From positions 1-64,000 of the forward strand of contig JAIPMN010000253.1 of NCBI GenBank assembly GCA_020650975.1: DNA of 64,000 nt, written 5' to 3'. Made by a program: the position numbers and the translations under genes. The stretch comes from Apostichopus californicus. Lineage: Eukaryota; Echinodermata; Holothuroidea; Aspidochirotida; Stichopodidae. Of the stretch, positions 50,601 through 63,348 are shown in pieces (the first letter of the stretch is position 1; every line of letters starts with the position of its first letter). Under the pieces are notes generated by a model. That model searched no databases and was not told where the DNA came from. It worked only from the letters and a program-made list of their open reading frames with translations.

Positions 50601-53600
50601 AATGTTTCTTCTTGGGAATTCCCAAAACTAATACTTTCTTGAGCATTTACAAACAACGAAGCTCACCTATCTCCTGCTGTACATGTGCACTTTCTTATCT
50701 AATTAAACTAAATGACTAGAACGTACGAGTTGAAAAATATGAAATACTTCAACTTCCCTTGACTGCAATAATCATAGAGTATCTGGAAGGGACCATGAGG
50801 GCGGGGGGAGGGGGGGGGTGGATGAGAAAGGGTGGGGGTGGGCAACACCCTGTAGGTTTACATTCAGCCATTCTTTCGATGTAGTTTCAGGCATACCTGG
50901 TATTAACAATGCTACTAAGTATAGTACTGATTATATTGAGTCTACACAGATCTATAGATGTTATCTTCTTGGTGTTGTCAACAAAGGGACAACAATGTCC
51001 ACAACTTATATATTTAACTGAACAACTATTCATTACAGCAACAAGGAACAGGCTCAGAAGAAGGTATTAACTCAAAACATTTAGCAAAAGTATCGTAAAC
51101 AGTGTGGTGAATATACTTCTAAATAACTGAACAACTATTCATTACAACTACAAGGAACAGGCTCAGAAGAAGATATTAACTCAAAACATTTAGCAAAAGT
51201 ATGGTAAACATTGTGGTGAATATACTGCTTGTTTCTACATGGGTTTATTTTATTACATTATACAGCAAATATTCTATAGAGAAATGGGTTTCCCAGCTGA
51301 TTTTGTCCAAAATGAAAACAAGGTCATGAAGTCAGTGACAATCTGTAATCTTTACATTCCAAGTCATTTTAATCCAACTGAACTAGTCATATTTAAGCAG
51401 CATTTTGGAGGTTAATGTATTGTTATTGCTAATCAGACGATTCCACATGTCAATGTTATTAACTATCAGTCAAGTTTCATTTCAAATAATAATCATAGAA
51501 GATTAAAAAAAAAAATTAGAAATTAAATGGTGATTAACAGTAATTTGAGACGTGTCTGGGCAAGGAAATTGCTGAGAACCAGACTGAATCAATATGAATT
51601 TTGCATTAACCTTCGTTTGGAGAAAAGGCTTAGCTAAAGTGTCCTAGTTTGATCAAATGCAGCATTTTGTCGAGAAAACACCGTACCTTTAGAGGTTTTG
51701 CTCATATATTCTTGTTGTTATCTTACATTTTGCTTCTTTGTTCTTTATGTGGGTGTTTTTCATTTTTTTTTTTACAACAAAGCAAAATGATGCTTTTAAT
51801 GCCCGACAAGTTTACTGAAAAAGACTTCAGATTTAGATGTGACATTTGAAACATGACTGTATTAAACTAACCACTGGAATGTAAAGAATTTCAATAATAA
51901 CAGTTGTGTTACTTTCATTTCATGGTCATTTCAACAGTATGCAATACACTGAGGCTACTGTGACATTAAACATTCCATAAGTTCATTCAAAAAATGATTT
52001 TGCACCTTGCAACTCACACATTCATATGAATTCTAACTTGGATATATATAAGTCATTACAACCATCACTGCTTGTCAGATTTGTAACAAAGTTACAACAC
52101 TTTGCAAAATGCAGAGCTTTAGACATTCCTTCGACAGTTACTTCAAAAAACATCCACTAAACTCACCAATGGTTGGGTCATGATAGTCCAGAAAATGGTG
52201 AGAGACAAACTGCATAGTGAGGGCTGATGAAAAAAAAAGAATAAAAAATATAGGTATCTTGTTAATTAGTCTGGAACTGACTAATTAATGGAATGACAAG
52301 TTTACTTGTAACAGATTTTCCATATTTAACACTGCCACCAGAATGTAACTGCAGAGAAGACCCAAGGCAGTACACATTGTGAACTCTTTAATAAGCTATC
52401 ACTCAACATACACAATACTTATATATTTCTTTGGTAGGAAAATGGACAACAGATGAATTGTCAAAATGTTAGATTTTGAATGTGAAGAGTAGCAGTGGGG
52501 TTTTGGTGATAACTGCATTATCTTGCAGTTAGGGCTGCGACCGGAAAACTCGCAAAGTCCTCAAAAGTCACTAAAAGTCAGTAAAGGCTGTAAAGATTTC
52601 AGCTGCTCCCTCAACCATACTGATAACTACAGTACTGCTGGTGAGGTTGCTAGTGTAAAGAAATTGTCTGACAAAAACAATTTACTTCCATTGGCCCCAT
52701 GTGGAAAAATTCAAGTGTGGCTACATCACTAGGCGGAGGCAATATAAATTTGTACAAACTCGAGCCCCAAAAGTGGGAAATTAATTTATGGTGTTATGTA
52801 TAACATTATATGGGACATTAATGACATTCAATGTCATACCATACGGGAGATACTATGTTATCATCTTTCTGCACATGCCTGCAACAAGCGTCCCACGCAA
52901 TATTCTGTTGACAATAAATATACTGTGTCAAGTTTCCTTCAGCACACAATGAGAAGGCTCGGCAAGGTTCATCTATTGCACAGAAGTATGGTAGGGTCCA
53001 GGCAAAGTACTGATGTATGTTGTACAGTGGCCAGAGACGTCCAGCCTAATGCGGGACAGACTGGCAATTTAGTCAAATGTCGTCCATCAGGCATTACCAC
53101 TTGTGGGACGCATGTATATCCTGCGTTTCTGAATTAAAAGGAATCGAAGCAAACCTCAACAATGGATGTCAAATATACATGTACAGAATCCCACAGCTAT
53201 AATTTGTGTGAAAAATCTCCTTAAATGAAACATGTTCTGTGCTTGCCCTTGTAAACAAGTAAATGTGTGCATACGTAATCACAACTATATATACCTATGG
53301 ATGAGGCTAGGGGACATGGGATTAAGAGCATTGTATTCTCTTTTTCATAATTATACTGAAGAATTGAATGAGGAGTCAGTGTTAGTAAAATACTTCAAGG
53401 AAAGATGTAAGTTTATTTGTTGTTTCAGTGCACTGGGTGACTGAGGAAGTTTAATGCTCCACACAACAATCAGCTTGCTTCATCATGTAAATGATTCCTG
53501 GTTTATCCAATACAATTGCCAGTCAAAGTCAATTACTAACATGAACACTTTTACATAAATTGCCTACAACTATAAAACTACCATTCTTTGGGCGGTAATT

Positions 53601-56600
53601 ATATAGTCACCTATTACATGTAAACACTTACGATGCCATAATAAAATGGCCCATACTGTAGTTAGACAAAAGAGGGTTTATCATTTACCCAGTGAATAAA
53701 AGTGAAATGACCTACACAAAAAGATTGTATAGTTTAGATACATACTAAAATAAATAACCTTGGCAAACTATCAGGAATGCGTGCTTCTGCTACTACTTCT
53801 GACAAATATTCCCAGGTTCCATTAATGAACAACTTTAAATAGATATTTGGATGAGTTGCATGTGTTGCCATTAATTAATACCTTTCTTTATTACTTTCAT
53901 TTCAATAAGTGACTACTGTCTATGTTTGGGAGGCCAAATGTTGCATTACCAGTCCAACCAGAATGACATACATCACCTTGCACATTTAACCTTACTAGTC
54001 TGTTTTGTTTTTCACAATATTCACCTTCAAATTTTAATAATGCATAAAATGTTTCTTTAAGACAAACTCTTCTGATGATACTTTTAACCTTACTTTTTTT
54101 GCTATGCCTACAGTACATGCAGGGTAGCTATAACACAATGTACCCGTTAAAAACATGTATTATCAACAACAAAAAAGACTTCTAATATTCTACTTAACAG
54201 ATTTATATTCATTAGACATTCAAGCTTGAATACATAATTAGGCCTTAACAAAATCTTCTTTAGTTGTTAAAAAATTAGAAAATGTATGCAACATTACTTC
54301 AACGCTTTTGATTGGGGATAAAAAATACTCTATTGAAAGTGAAACTAAATATGAGCATGAACATATCTCATGTAAGTGTCATTAATGAAACAATGCCTCT
54401 GAATTTAGCATAGTTGGTTCAAAAACTCTAGGCCTGAGTTTTCAAGCACACATGCCACCTCATTGACCACCATTTTGATTGGAAGTTTCTGAAGGGTTTG
54501 AAGTTCAAGAGGACTCCTGAAAGTCAGTTGAACACACAAGTTTGACATCAAAGGGGACTAGATCATGAATCATGTGTATAAAGTAAGAGGGACAAATGTA
54601 AACAGACTCTAGGTACTTAAATAATCAGGCACCAAAATAAAATCACAAAAACAAACAATATCCCAGCTGCCTTTCTGAGATCGTGTTGTACATTTCTGTG
54701 TGTAGGGTACTTTGTGTGTGTAGGGTACGGAGAGATCACAAAGTTGGCATAACAAGCTGTCTGCGATTAAAACCAGCTGTCTGAACTCTTAGTTAGATTC
54801 ACCTTTATAAGTAGTCAGTAGCAAGTACAGTCAAATAATGTAGACTGTGTTTGGCACCAAACAAGCAACACTTTAAGTAATATGTCACATCGTGCCCAGC
54901 ATTATAACTTAAAGGCTTTCACTGGAAATGAAAGGAGGCTGACTTATATAGTAGAAGGTGGCCTCTGCAATGAATATGCCTCAGTCTTTCAGTTCCATAC
55001 TCCACTCTTTACAGCAAAATACCAAAAATAATCCAGAAAAAGAAGATCTTTCATTCTTAATAAGCAACTAAATACTGTGAGTTGGAAGTAATAACATTGA
55101 CCTGGTTAGCTTTGCGGGATATATCATTTCCAGTACTGGGTTCTAACTCACTAATTATAAGAACTGTATTCAAAATGTAACCAACATCATTTTGAATCCA
55201 GCAGCAAGTACTGTATCTAGGTACAACTTAATACAGTGGGTTGGAAGTAATAACATTGACCTGGTTAGGTTTTAGCAGAATAAATAATTTCCAGTACTGG
55301 ATTCTGACTCACTAATTATAAGAGGTATTCAAAATGTAACCAACATCATTTTGAATCAAGCAGCTAGTCCTCTTGATATGTTTGTCGCTCTGTTTTACAT
55401 CCACATCTAGGTTGAGTACATTTATAATCTAGGCCGCAATGTCCATGATTCTACTCAAGGGATGAAGCCTGTGTCCTGAGATTCTCCAGATCATTGCTAA
55501 ACCTTGAGATGAAACTAACGTCCCTGGACAGAGGGAACCTTGACAAGCTTGACAGCAGGATAGGCTCCATTAGTCTATCATTTTCATAGTTCATACTGTA
55601 TTTTACTATACTGAAAGGGTGCACTTCTTTGCTTCATTAAATTATAACCAAACTGTTTTTCATTTAATACTTCCTCCTTGTAGGAACAGCTGAGACTTGT
55701 CCACAAAACAGAGAGTATTTTGACTGATGTTGTCAAGTGACTTGATCAAATGTTTTGACAGATAAGGTTCTTTGGAAAGGTACATCATTTAAGGAGTCTT
55801 GAGAAACTTCACAACACTGAAGAAGATTAGGGAAAACACCTCTATCACCACAAAATCACATCTGATCTCATGAGAAACTGACACAGACAAAGGCAGTATC
55901 AAATGGGCAATGACACCACAAGGTTCAAAATGTCAGTTTTAAAGACTCCTTTCAGAAATATTGGAAGGTCATGTACTGTAGGTGAAGCCCAATGATCAGT
56001 GTTAAATTGAGTAACACACTGATGGTAAGTCAAATACACAGACCAACACTGCATTGAATACACAGGTAGGGCTCGTATTAAAGCAGATTTAAAAAAAAAA
56101 TTATTGTGATCAATCATTTAGTCCTGTTTATACCAAAATCTCATACCAATAGAGCTCAGAAGCTTGACTTGTAAGCTACATTTCAAAATGTTGAACTTTC
56201 CATGTGGTTTTTACAGTAATAGTGTCTTCCATGCCACTATGAAAAGTTTCTGGATGAAAAAATATTGAGGACTGCATCAAGTTCTTTAATTACTTACTAA
56301 TGAGTCATGAACTCTCCCTTGTTGGAAAATACAAGACAGGGGACGTCTAAGTTAATCAACTGTAATCTTACTTTGAGTAATTATACTCGGAAGTTGAAAA
56401 ATTGCAGACTGCCCTAAAAAGGCTTCTTTTAATTTGGAGGCAGGTATCAAAATTACACATAATTCATTTTTTAACAAAGGTAAAGTGTACATGTACTGAT
56501 ATTTATTCATATTTACACATATATATGACATCAGCAAATCACAATAGCAAGACTGTTTATTCATTATATATCATCAAATACTCATGAATACAAATGATCT

Positions 56601-59600
56601 AAAATCCATTCACCATCAGTAGTAGCACTGCACAGCTGTTGGTTCAATACAGAAAGCTACAGAAGAATAAACCATTTGAGTTGAGTTTGAGATATTTCTA
56701 ACAAATTTATTTAAAACAAAACCAGTATCATATAGAAAACAATATTAAATAAAATAAAACAGTCAATAAGTACATGACAGTACAGTAGAAAAGAAGTTCA
56801 GACAAGCTTATAAGCATGAGCAATAATAGAGTTTAGAGAGAAAAGTAAGAAAGCAGCCCGCAAACTAAACATAGTTATTAAATTAAGCAGTTTTTAAAGG
56901 TTTTCTGGAATATCCTGTAGATAATAACTAAAGAACGTAATAGTTACCCCTACTGCACCCATGTTGGCAGGTTTCTTCCAAAGATGATTTTACTGTTACT
57001 TGATAATATATAGTTGATATTAATTTCAGCAAGTCTACAGTAGCATCAAAAGGAAGAAATGCATAATTTTACAGAAGGTTGATATAGATGGTGCACTGGA
57101 CTGCCAATGTTAACTTGTTGCACATTGTAGCTAAATCCAGGAAAGGATAATGCCAGCCATGGAAGATGGGTAAAGGCAGGGCTATTATTGCAAAATAATA
57201 TTTATTTATTGATTTAATAATTGTATAAACACTTTGTGCTACAGGTATTATAGTTTCGATGCCTTAAATAAACTCCATCAATTTATTATGTTGACAAAGT
57301 CAATTTAGTGACATAGTATGAAAACATGTATGAATATTAATGAGGTCAAATGTTATGATCTCATGAGCATGTATCCATATACTAACATATACTAACATAT
57401 GTATTATATTCAAGTACATGCTAAATTAGACATATACTATTTCAGAGATATCTGATTAAGGATTAATGTTCACTGATTAATATGCATGATATGCAGACAG
57501 AAATTAACATGGTTGATTGTCTGAATGTAATTATCATTAACCTTACATGCCAAGGATGTTTCAAAGCCATTTCTTACAATGTGATGAATATTCAATACAT
57601 AAAGTTGGAGACGTCATGAAAATTGGCTTAAATTATGTACCAACATCACTATACCGGTATGAACCAAATTTTATATTCAGCCCGCCCACTCATTAATATT
57701 CTTGAGAACCAAGAACGATAGGGCGCATCTACTCATCATGAGGATGGGGGCATCTATCTACCAAGTGTGACATTGATTCAACTTGTTTGCTGAGATATCT
57801 TGTTTACAAGCCATTTTCCACGATTTCCAACTAAGCCCCACCCACTCATGAATATCACAAGGTAAAACTTGTTGTTGAAAAGAACATGTACTTACTATGT
57901 ATTTACATTTACCATACCAAGTATAACTAAATCGAACATAAGATTGAAGCGATTTTGCCAGTTTGAGAAGTTTACGTTAAGGCCCGTTTTCTTACTAATT
58001 TTCATGAGATGGGAGCCACAAACATTAGGGCACATGTACACACACATGCCAGCAAGATCATAGTGGTCACTGAGCCTTCGGCATCATAACCAAAAATTGG
58101 AACATTCAAGACAAAGAGAGAGAGAGAGTAAAGACTTCAAACTTCATTGGCAGGAATGTCAGCAACAGTTTTAATGGCACAATTGACAACTTCCTGTGAC
58201 TTTTGCTCCTTTAACCATAGTTATACTCTTTACGAGACTTGGCAACACTCTTGGTAATCTGTTTGCTCACAGGAAAGCCAACTGTTGTGCAGTGTATCAA
58301 TGGGTGTAAGTCTGAAATACAGCCCAACATCTTAATTTCCCAATTTTCCATGTATTTCTGTGAGCAATTTACCTCAGGGCACCTGTTAATCTTACAGTAT
58401 CTTTCAATGCATCCACAAATTATTGTTTGCAACTTGACGGATTTAAGATGGCAGTCAATTGAGTATCACCACAAACCGTTTTGCCAAGTTTCTAATTTTT
58501 CCAGGGCTGTCACCTATGAAACACTAATCAGTTCTATTTTGGTTTATCTTAGGATCCGGTTTCCCATAAGGCTTATATATATGTTAGGCTATGACCAACT
58601 AACCATATAGGTTGCTACTACAATGCTGATGTAGTCGTTTCGATGAACGTTACATACTGAAGATGTCCAGCTTGGCAAAGGGCCCTTCCTGGGAACTATA
58701 GGATCAATAATTCTGCCTTAACAAAAAATTAATACAATATCATTCTTCCGGTCAAGAGGGTGCAGATAGGCTACTTTCAAAGAGATTGTTAGATGGAACA
58801 GGTCCAACCTGGATGTATGTCAAATGCAAAAGAGTTTCCATAAATTTTGAGGTGGGTGGATGGGTGGTGGGTGGTGAGGCATAATTGTTACTAATACTAT
58901 AGAGTCTTTTTGCATTAATTACTTTGGTAGCTTCTTTATCATACTCACTAATTTGTGTACAAGCCACATAAAATTTTACAAACGGAGAGGCATGTTGACC
59001 TGAAAATTTTTGTCAATGTTATCTCGCTTTAGATCTCTCTTTCATTAAAGAAGGAAAATGACAAATTTATATTCCTTCAAAGTTCAAACACCATGCACTT
59101 ATATTGTGGAAGGAATCTACAGTACCTTCCCATACAGTGTACACGGAGGAGCTGTGAATAATGGGGGGTGTCTCCAGAATAATACCAACTTCAATGAAGC
59201 CATTGTTATCATCCTGAATACCTAGAATAATGCAAGTCACCACAATGAATGCACCATTGTCACTTTGCTAGGAGGCAAAACCACTGCAGTCAAATGCACA
59301 CACACACTCACACACAGACAAGACAAAACAAAGTTTTAACAAGAAAGGTGTAATCATTGTATACATGTAGTAGTGTCGGAGATCAAAACAATTTTTCCAA
59401 ATTTCTGACTACTAATCCACTAAAAACGTTTATGTTAGCATTTTTTAAGAGTAATTTAGAAGTTCCTGATTTTGTTTCCTATTAACGTGTAGCGACAAGA
59501 TTTTGGTGTACAAAACTGCTATATACATCATTGCATGTGTGTAGAATGGTTCAATCTCTCTACATGTATGTAATAGCATTTTATTATAAATACTACACAA

Positions 59601-62600
59601 GATAAGTTTTTCGTTTAACCTCCAGGCACGAATGGTACAAATATTAATGCAACAGTCTTGGCACAGATCTCATTCAGTTTGGAATTCATGGTAGAGGTTT
59701 AAAGACATATCAATACCTTATAATCAATACTATACAGTATATCTGCTTTCCAACAACAGGAAACCATAACTCTGCATCATTTCTAATCTAACAATAGTAT
59801 TATAATACATTTTGCATTGCACTTTACATGTTTTTTGTCTCCCCCCCCTCCCCCTAAAAAAAACCCCTTATAAATCACCAACGTATGTACAAAAACTGCT
59901 TCTGTATTGCTGCTACGTATATCATTGATGTAGCAAGTATCCCAGTGTAAAATAACTACAGAAAAATAAAAGTATCTCAAACAAACCATCCATCTTCAAT
60001 ATTTTACCAAAGTGTAAATTTTAATTACATATTTCTGACATTCCGACATTATTTTGTACTTATTTTCAGTATTATTCCATTTGTGAACAATAGAAATGTT
60101 ACGAACTTGAAGTTGAACATCCATATTCGTTACTTATTTAACTCCATTCAAGTTAAATTAGCTTATAAAGGCCAATCAAACTGAACAGCAAATGGTACCC
60201 TCGTAACTTGTTTGTAATTACTGTAGAATGTTACCAGATTCATGTAAAGAAATCATAACAACTAGAAACTACTCCAATTTTTTCCCATGAAAAATTTGCA
60301 TTTACTTGTGCTGAGTTGTGCATAATTGATTTGAGTAAAATTGTAGACCGTATTCCGAGACCTGTTTACAATGTAACAACCTAGCGTAAGGCTTAATGCG
60401 ACAGCTATGGATTCGAGGCATATCAGTCTTTCTGCCGAAATTAAATTATTTTTTGAGGGCATTGCGGCAAACATCGAAAGGTTAAAAAAAATTGAGATAA
60501 GAGGGTCCATGGTAAAAGGGAGGTGATGGGCAGGTAAGTATGTTGCAAATTGTGAGAAAAAGAAACATCGAATTACAAATTAGTGCATCAAATACTGCAC
60601 TACGGAGCATTTGATGCCTAAACATAACCTATACTCAGCTAGTCAACATAGGCCTTCAATCCATTCCAGCACATTCGTTAATTCGCAAAATTGGTATTGT
60701 TACCATGCTTACTGTGCCGAGAAACATTGAAGTCACTTACCACGAGGGAAGCAAAATGGGCGACCCTGGCAGCCAAATTTGATGAAATTAAATTGTGAAA
60801 GACGTATAGAGGGTGTCTTTATTTTAATGTTTCGAAGTAAAAGAACAAACCTAATACATCAGTTGATATTTTCATCTTCCATATGTTTTTGAATGATGAT
60901 ATTTTCACCTTCCATATGTTTTTGAATAATCGGTTTGACATAACTGGTATTCCACGTAATTTATACCGATTCTGATTATGTTCCAATTATGCAATAATCG
61001 GCCTGATTCTGATTATCGTTTGAACACTAATTTTGAGTAACTATTCTTAGCGCATTTCAAGCCATTAACAGGTGACATACACACAGAGGTGGTTAGGCCA
61101 TAAACTTAGCACAGTGCTTACTCGGTAGGATGTCATATTTTCGTATTTTGGAAATTTGTCAAAAATCTATGTTTTTCTTTCTGCAAAACCCCAGAGGTGA
61201 TTTGGTACATGTATACAAAAGGATACAAAAGAGCCTTTTTTTACATTTTAAAGTACAATGAAAGTAAAGGAAACAGAGGAAAAGCACAACAATAATTGTT
61301 TCTATCACATACTTTATTGCCGATTTCGTACAAATGGGATATATTTTCTCTTTATCAAATAATCGGAATCAGAATTGGAATCTGCCAGATTATGAAAAAA
61401 ATAATTGGTAATCATTACTTTCTGTTTAAGCATAATCGTTTGAACACTAGTACATAGTGTATATGCGGGAGGTGGAATGTATGCTGTTTCCCAGAATATA
61501 TCTTTGCCATATATTTCAGTGTCATAGCGTACGGTATGAAGCTCTGACGTAGGTCTTGTATCGAGCACATTTGGTACTATGTACATCATTGGGCTATATT
61601 ACTGACCCAGCCTAGGACTATGGGATACGTAACCAATGGGTTTGGAATTTAGAGGAACTGGACAATTACTTGTCATAAGAAGGAAATACTGGCGGTAAAC
61701 AAATAATTATCTTACGAAACATCCGATATTTTGAAACAAACATTGCTCGGCAATACTCTGTTTCTAGACACACACTGTATAGCATGTACAATACGCATAT
61801 AACTGCAGTGCAGTGGTATTATGTTGGGCTGTGACCTACATAAAAGACTATGGTACAGGTGCTGTGCATTTTGGAATTACGAAAATCACGGCATGCTTCC
61901 AGAAAAGTTTCTCAGCCACTACGAATTGGTTGCGTCCTTTGCTTTTCATGAATTGTACAAACGGAAGTAGGTAGTACTTGTCTTCAAAGTTTATTTGAAT
62001 ATGTTGAGGGACCGCTTTCTGAACATTAGCATGAGGAGGGTCGCGCATGGGTAGGACGGCATCAGAGACATTTGCAAACAGAAGGTAGAAAAGAAAATTG
62101 TTTGACTTAATTCAAACTCATACGAAAGAAACACTTACTCAGTCTGCGTTATTATCATACAAAAAAAACAATAGAAATAAATGTGGAATGCAACATTTTC
62201 TAGAAGGCTGATTATAGAAGTCAATATTACAGCAACCTTCCCATGCTGGGCCGTGGCTGTCCATGTGACACGTATACCTTGTAGTGTGCGAAAATAACCA
62301 TTGACATTGCCCTTGTGAGTAGGTTGGGAATGCATCAATACCGTACTAGTTGTAATTGTGATTGAAATTGAGAGCACTGCTTTCTGATTAACTTCCTTTA
62401 TTTCAAAACTTTTCTTGTGAAATTTTATTTTGGTTTTACCATTTTTCTTTTTTTACTTTTCGCTCTTTTTTTCTTCAGCCAGGCTGGCTTTCCTGCGAGC
62501 ATCACAGATTTCCTGTGAACCTGGTTGGGTAGCTCCGCAAGGTCTTGATTGTTACCTTGGGTTTCCCCTAACTTCTAGTACTTAGTAAAGTGTTATATGC

Positions 62601-63348
62601 AGCTGCACTGCTAGGCATCGTAGTTGTATGTTCCTAAGTCAAATTGTTATCACTTTGTCAATCCCAATTTAATCTTCGGCCTAACTTTAGAATCCGTACC
62701 ATATGAATGGGAAAGCTTACTTCGAATCGGCAGAATAACAACTGTATAATCCGACTGAATAGGTTTCTGTCTCCCAAATCAATAGAATAACAGTCAGTGA
62801 ATAGGGGTTAGGAATTAGGGTTAGGAAGTAGGGTTAGGGGTTAGGAATTAGGGCTAGCTATGGTACGGATTCTAAATTAGTACCTAATCTTCAAAGCCTT
62901 AACGAAAACAGTAAAACAAGGAAACATTAATTTTGTATTTTGTGCCACTGCCAGATGATAACTTGTGTAACTAGGCTAGACACAGTCGGTGTTACTGTTA
63001 CTTGTTAGAGCCTAGGCTACTAAAAATGTTACAGGATTTCATAATCTAAGTCAGGAATACCGTATATAGAAATATCACAACATATCTTCTAGTCATGTTT
63101 TTTTCACTGTTGGCTTACGAATTTGTGATAAAGATTATCACAAACAGGTCGACTCAAGCGACATTTTGCAACGTCCACTGTTCACGTACACCGATTAAGT
63201 GTGCATAACTTGCACTGATGTGTCTGTACAATAATGCTACTTGGTTACTTGTTGTATGTAACTTACCACTTTTCCCGACACCGCCGGCGCCTAGAAGGAC
63301 AATTTTATACACCCGAATACCAGCTTTGGTCATTGTTGGCTCCTCCAT
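47644..63348 (-). CDS. RIT1: Rit-type Ras-like GTPase (RIT1/RIT2/Ric), complete, five exons
   Basis: Exons 63348-63267, 52223-52167, 50305-50232, 49751-49560 and 47883-47644 total 645 nt and encode 214 residues (human RIT1 is 219). Motifs: P-loop GAGGVGKS 20-27, switch I HDPTIEDAY 42-50 with effector Thr45, DTAGQ 67-71 followed by [16 protein letters not shown] 126-129, ETSA 154-157. The effector loop HDPTIEDAY and the C-terminus distinguish Rit from Ras/Rap. There is no CAAX box; the tail ends in a basic stretch ([16 protein letters not shown]), as in Rit proteins, which bind the plasma membrane through basic and hydrophobic residues rather than prenylation. It cycles between GDP and GTP and in animals signals to MAPK/p38 pathways (family knowledge). 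The start is the first ATG after an in-frame TGA. Invertebrates usually have one Rit/Ric gene, so it may be co-orthologous to RIT1 and RIT2. Confidence 0.97.
47884..49559 (-). other. RIT1: Rit intron 4
   Basis: Contains a CA/TA-rich microsatellite at about 48428-48485 and a 34-bp tandem duplication (TTAGCCAGTAGATGTTTCAA) at 49188-49255. Opposed open stretches near 48228-48476 are not recognised. Confidence 0.6.
50306..52166 (-). repeat. RIT1: Rit intron 2 with a 109-bp tandem duplication
   Basis: 51016-51119 and 51125-51228 are near-identical copies (GAACAACTATTCATTACA, CAAAACATTTAGCAAAAGTA). A G-rich tract lies at 50798-50840. Nothing else recognised. Confidence 0.8.
55071..55375. repeat. 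RIT1: 160-bp tandem duplication
   Basis: 55071-55215 and about 55230-55375 share long near-identical blocks (TTGGAAGTAATAACATTGAC, TTCCAGTACTGG, CAAAATGTAACCAACATCAT) with small indels, in Rit intron 1. Confidence 0.9.
57640..57860. repeat. RIT1: Dispersed repeat (ATATCTCA family), copy 2, inverted
   Basis: The reverse complement contains CTTGTAAACAAGATATCTCA followed by an AATCAATGTCACA block, matching the arrangement near 5678-5730. CCCACTCATGAATAT-like motifs near 57683 and 57840 suggest internal units of about 158 bp. Confidence 0.5.
60880..61450. repeat. RIT1: ATAATCGG/GATTCTGATTAT repeat cluster
   Basis: A local duplication (GATATTTTCATCTTCCATATG / GATATTTTCACCTTCCATATG) is followed by degenerate direct and inverted copies of CCGATTCTGATTAT. 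ATAATCGTTTGAACACTA-type sequence recurs near 61013 and 61432. Possibly remnants of a non-autonomous element; family unknown. Confidence 0.4.
62686..62876. mobile_element. 191-bp MITE with perfect 18-bp TIRs and internal telomere-like repeats
   Basis: TTTAGAATCCGTACCATA at 62686-62703 is the exact reverse complement of TATGGTACGGATTCTAAA at 62859-62876. The interior holds a degenerate TTAGGG/TTAGGAATTAGGG array (about 62803-62854). No ORF. Located in the first intron of the Rit gene. No clear target-site duplication was seen. Confidence 0.65.

Larger units (their letters stand above)
52224..62685 (-). other. RIT1: Rit intron 1 (main part of 11 kb)
   Basis: No recognised gene. The 113-codon open stretch at 52796-53137 has no similarity I know. 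Repeats within are listed separately. Such a long first intron next to the start codon could hold regulatory sequence, but no specific site is evident. Confidence 0.5.

Noticed and set aside
52796-53137. A 113-codon ORF in the first Rit intron.
   Set aside because: No recognised similarity, no splice partners, and mixed composition; possibly a decayed dispersed repeat, not supportable as a gene.
62803-62857. True interstitial telomere or chromosome-end fusion.
   Set aside because: The TTAGGG units are degenerate and few, and are enclosed by perfect TIRs, so a MITE interior is the simpler explanation.
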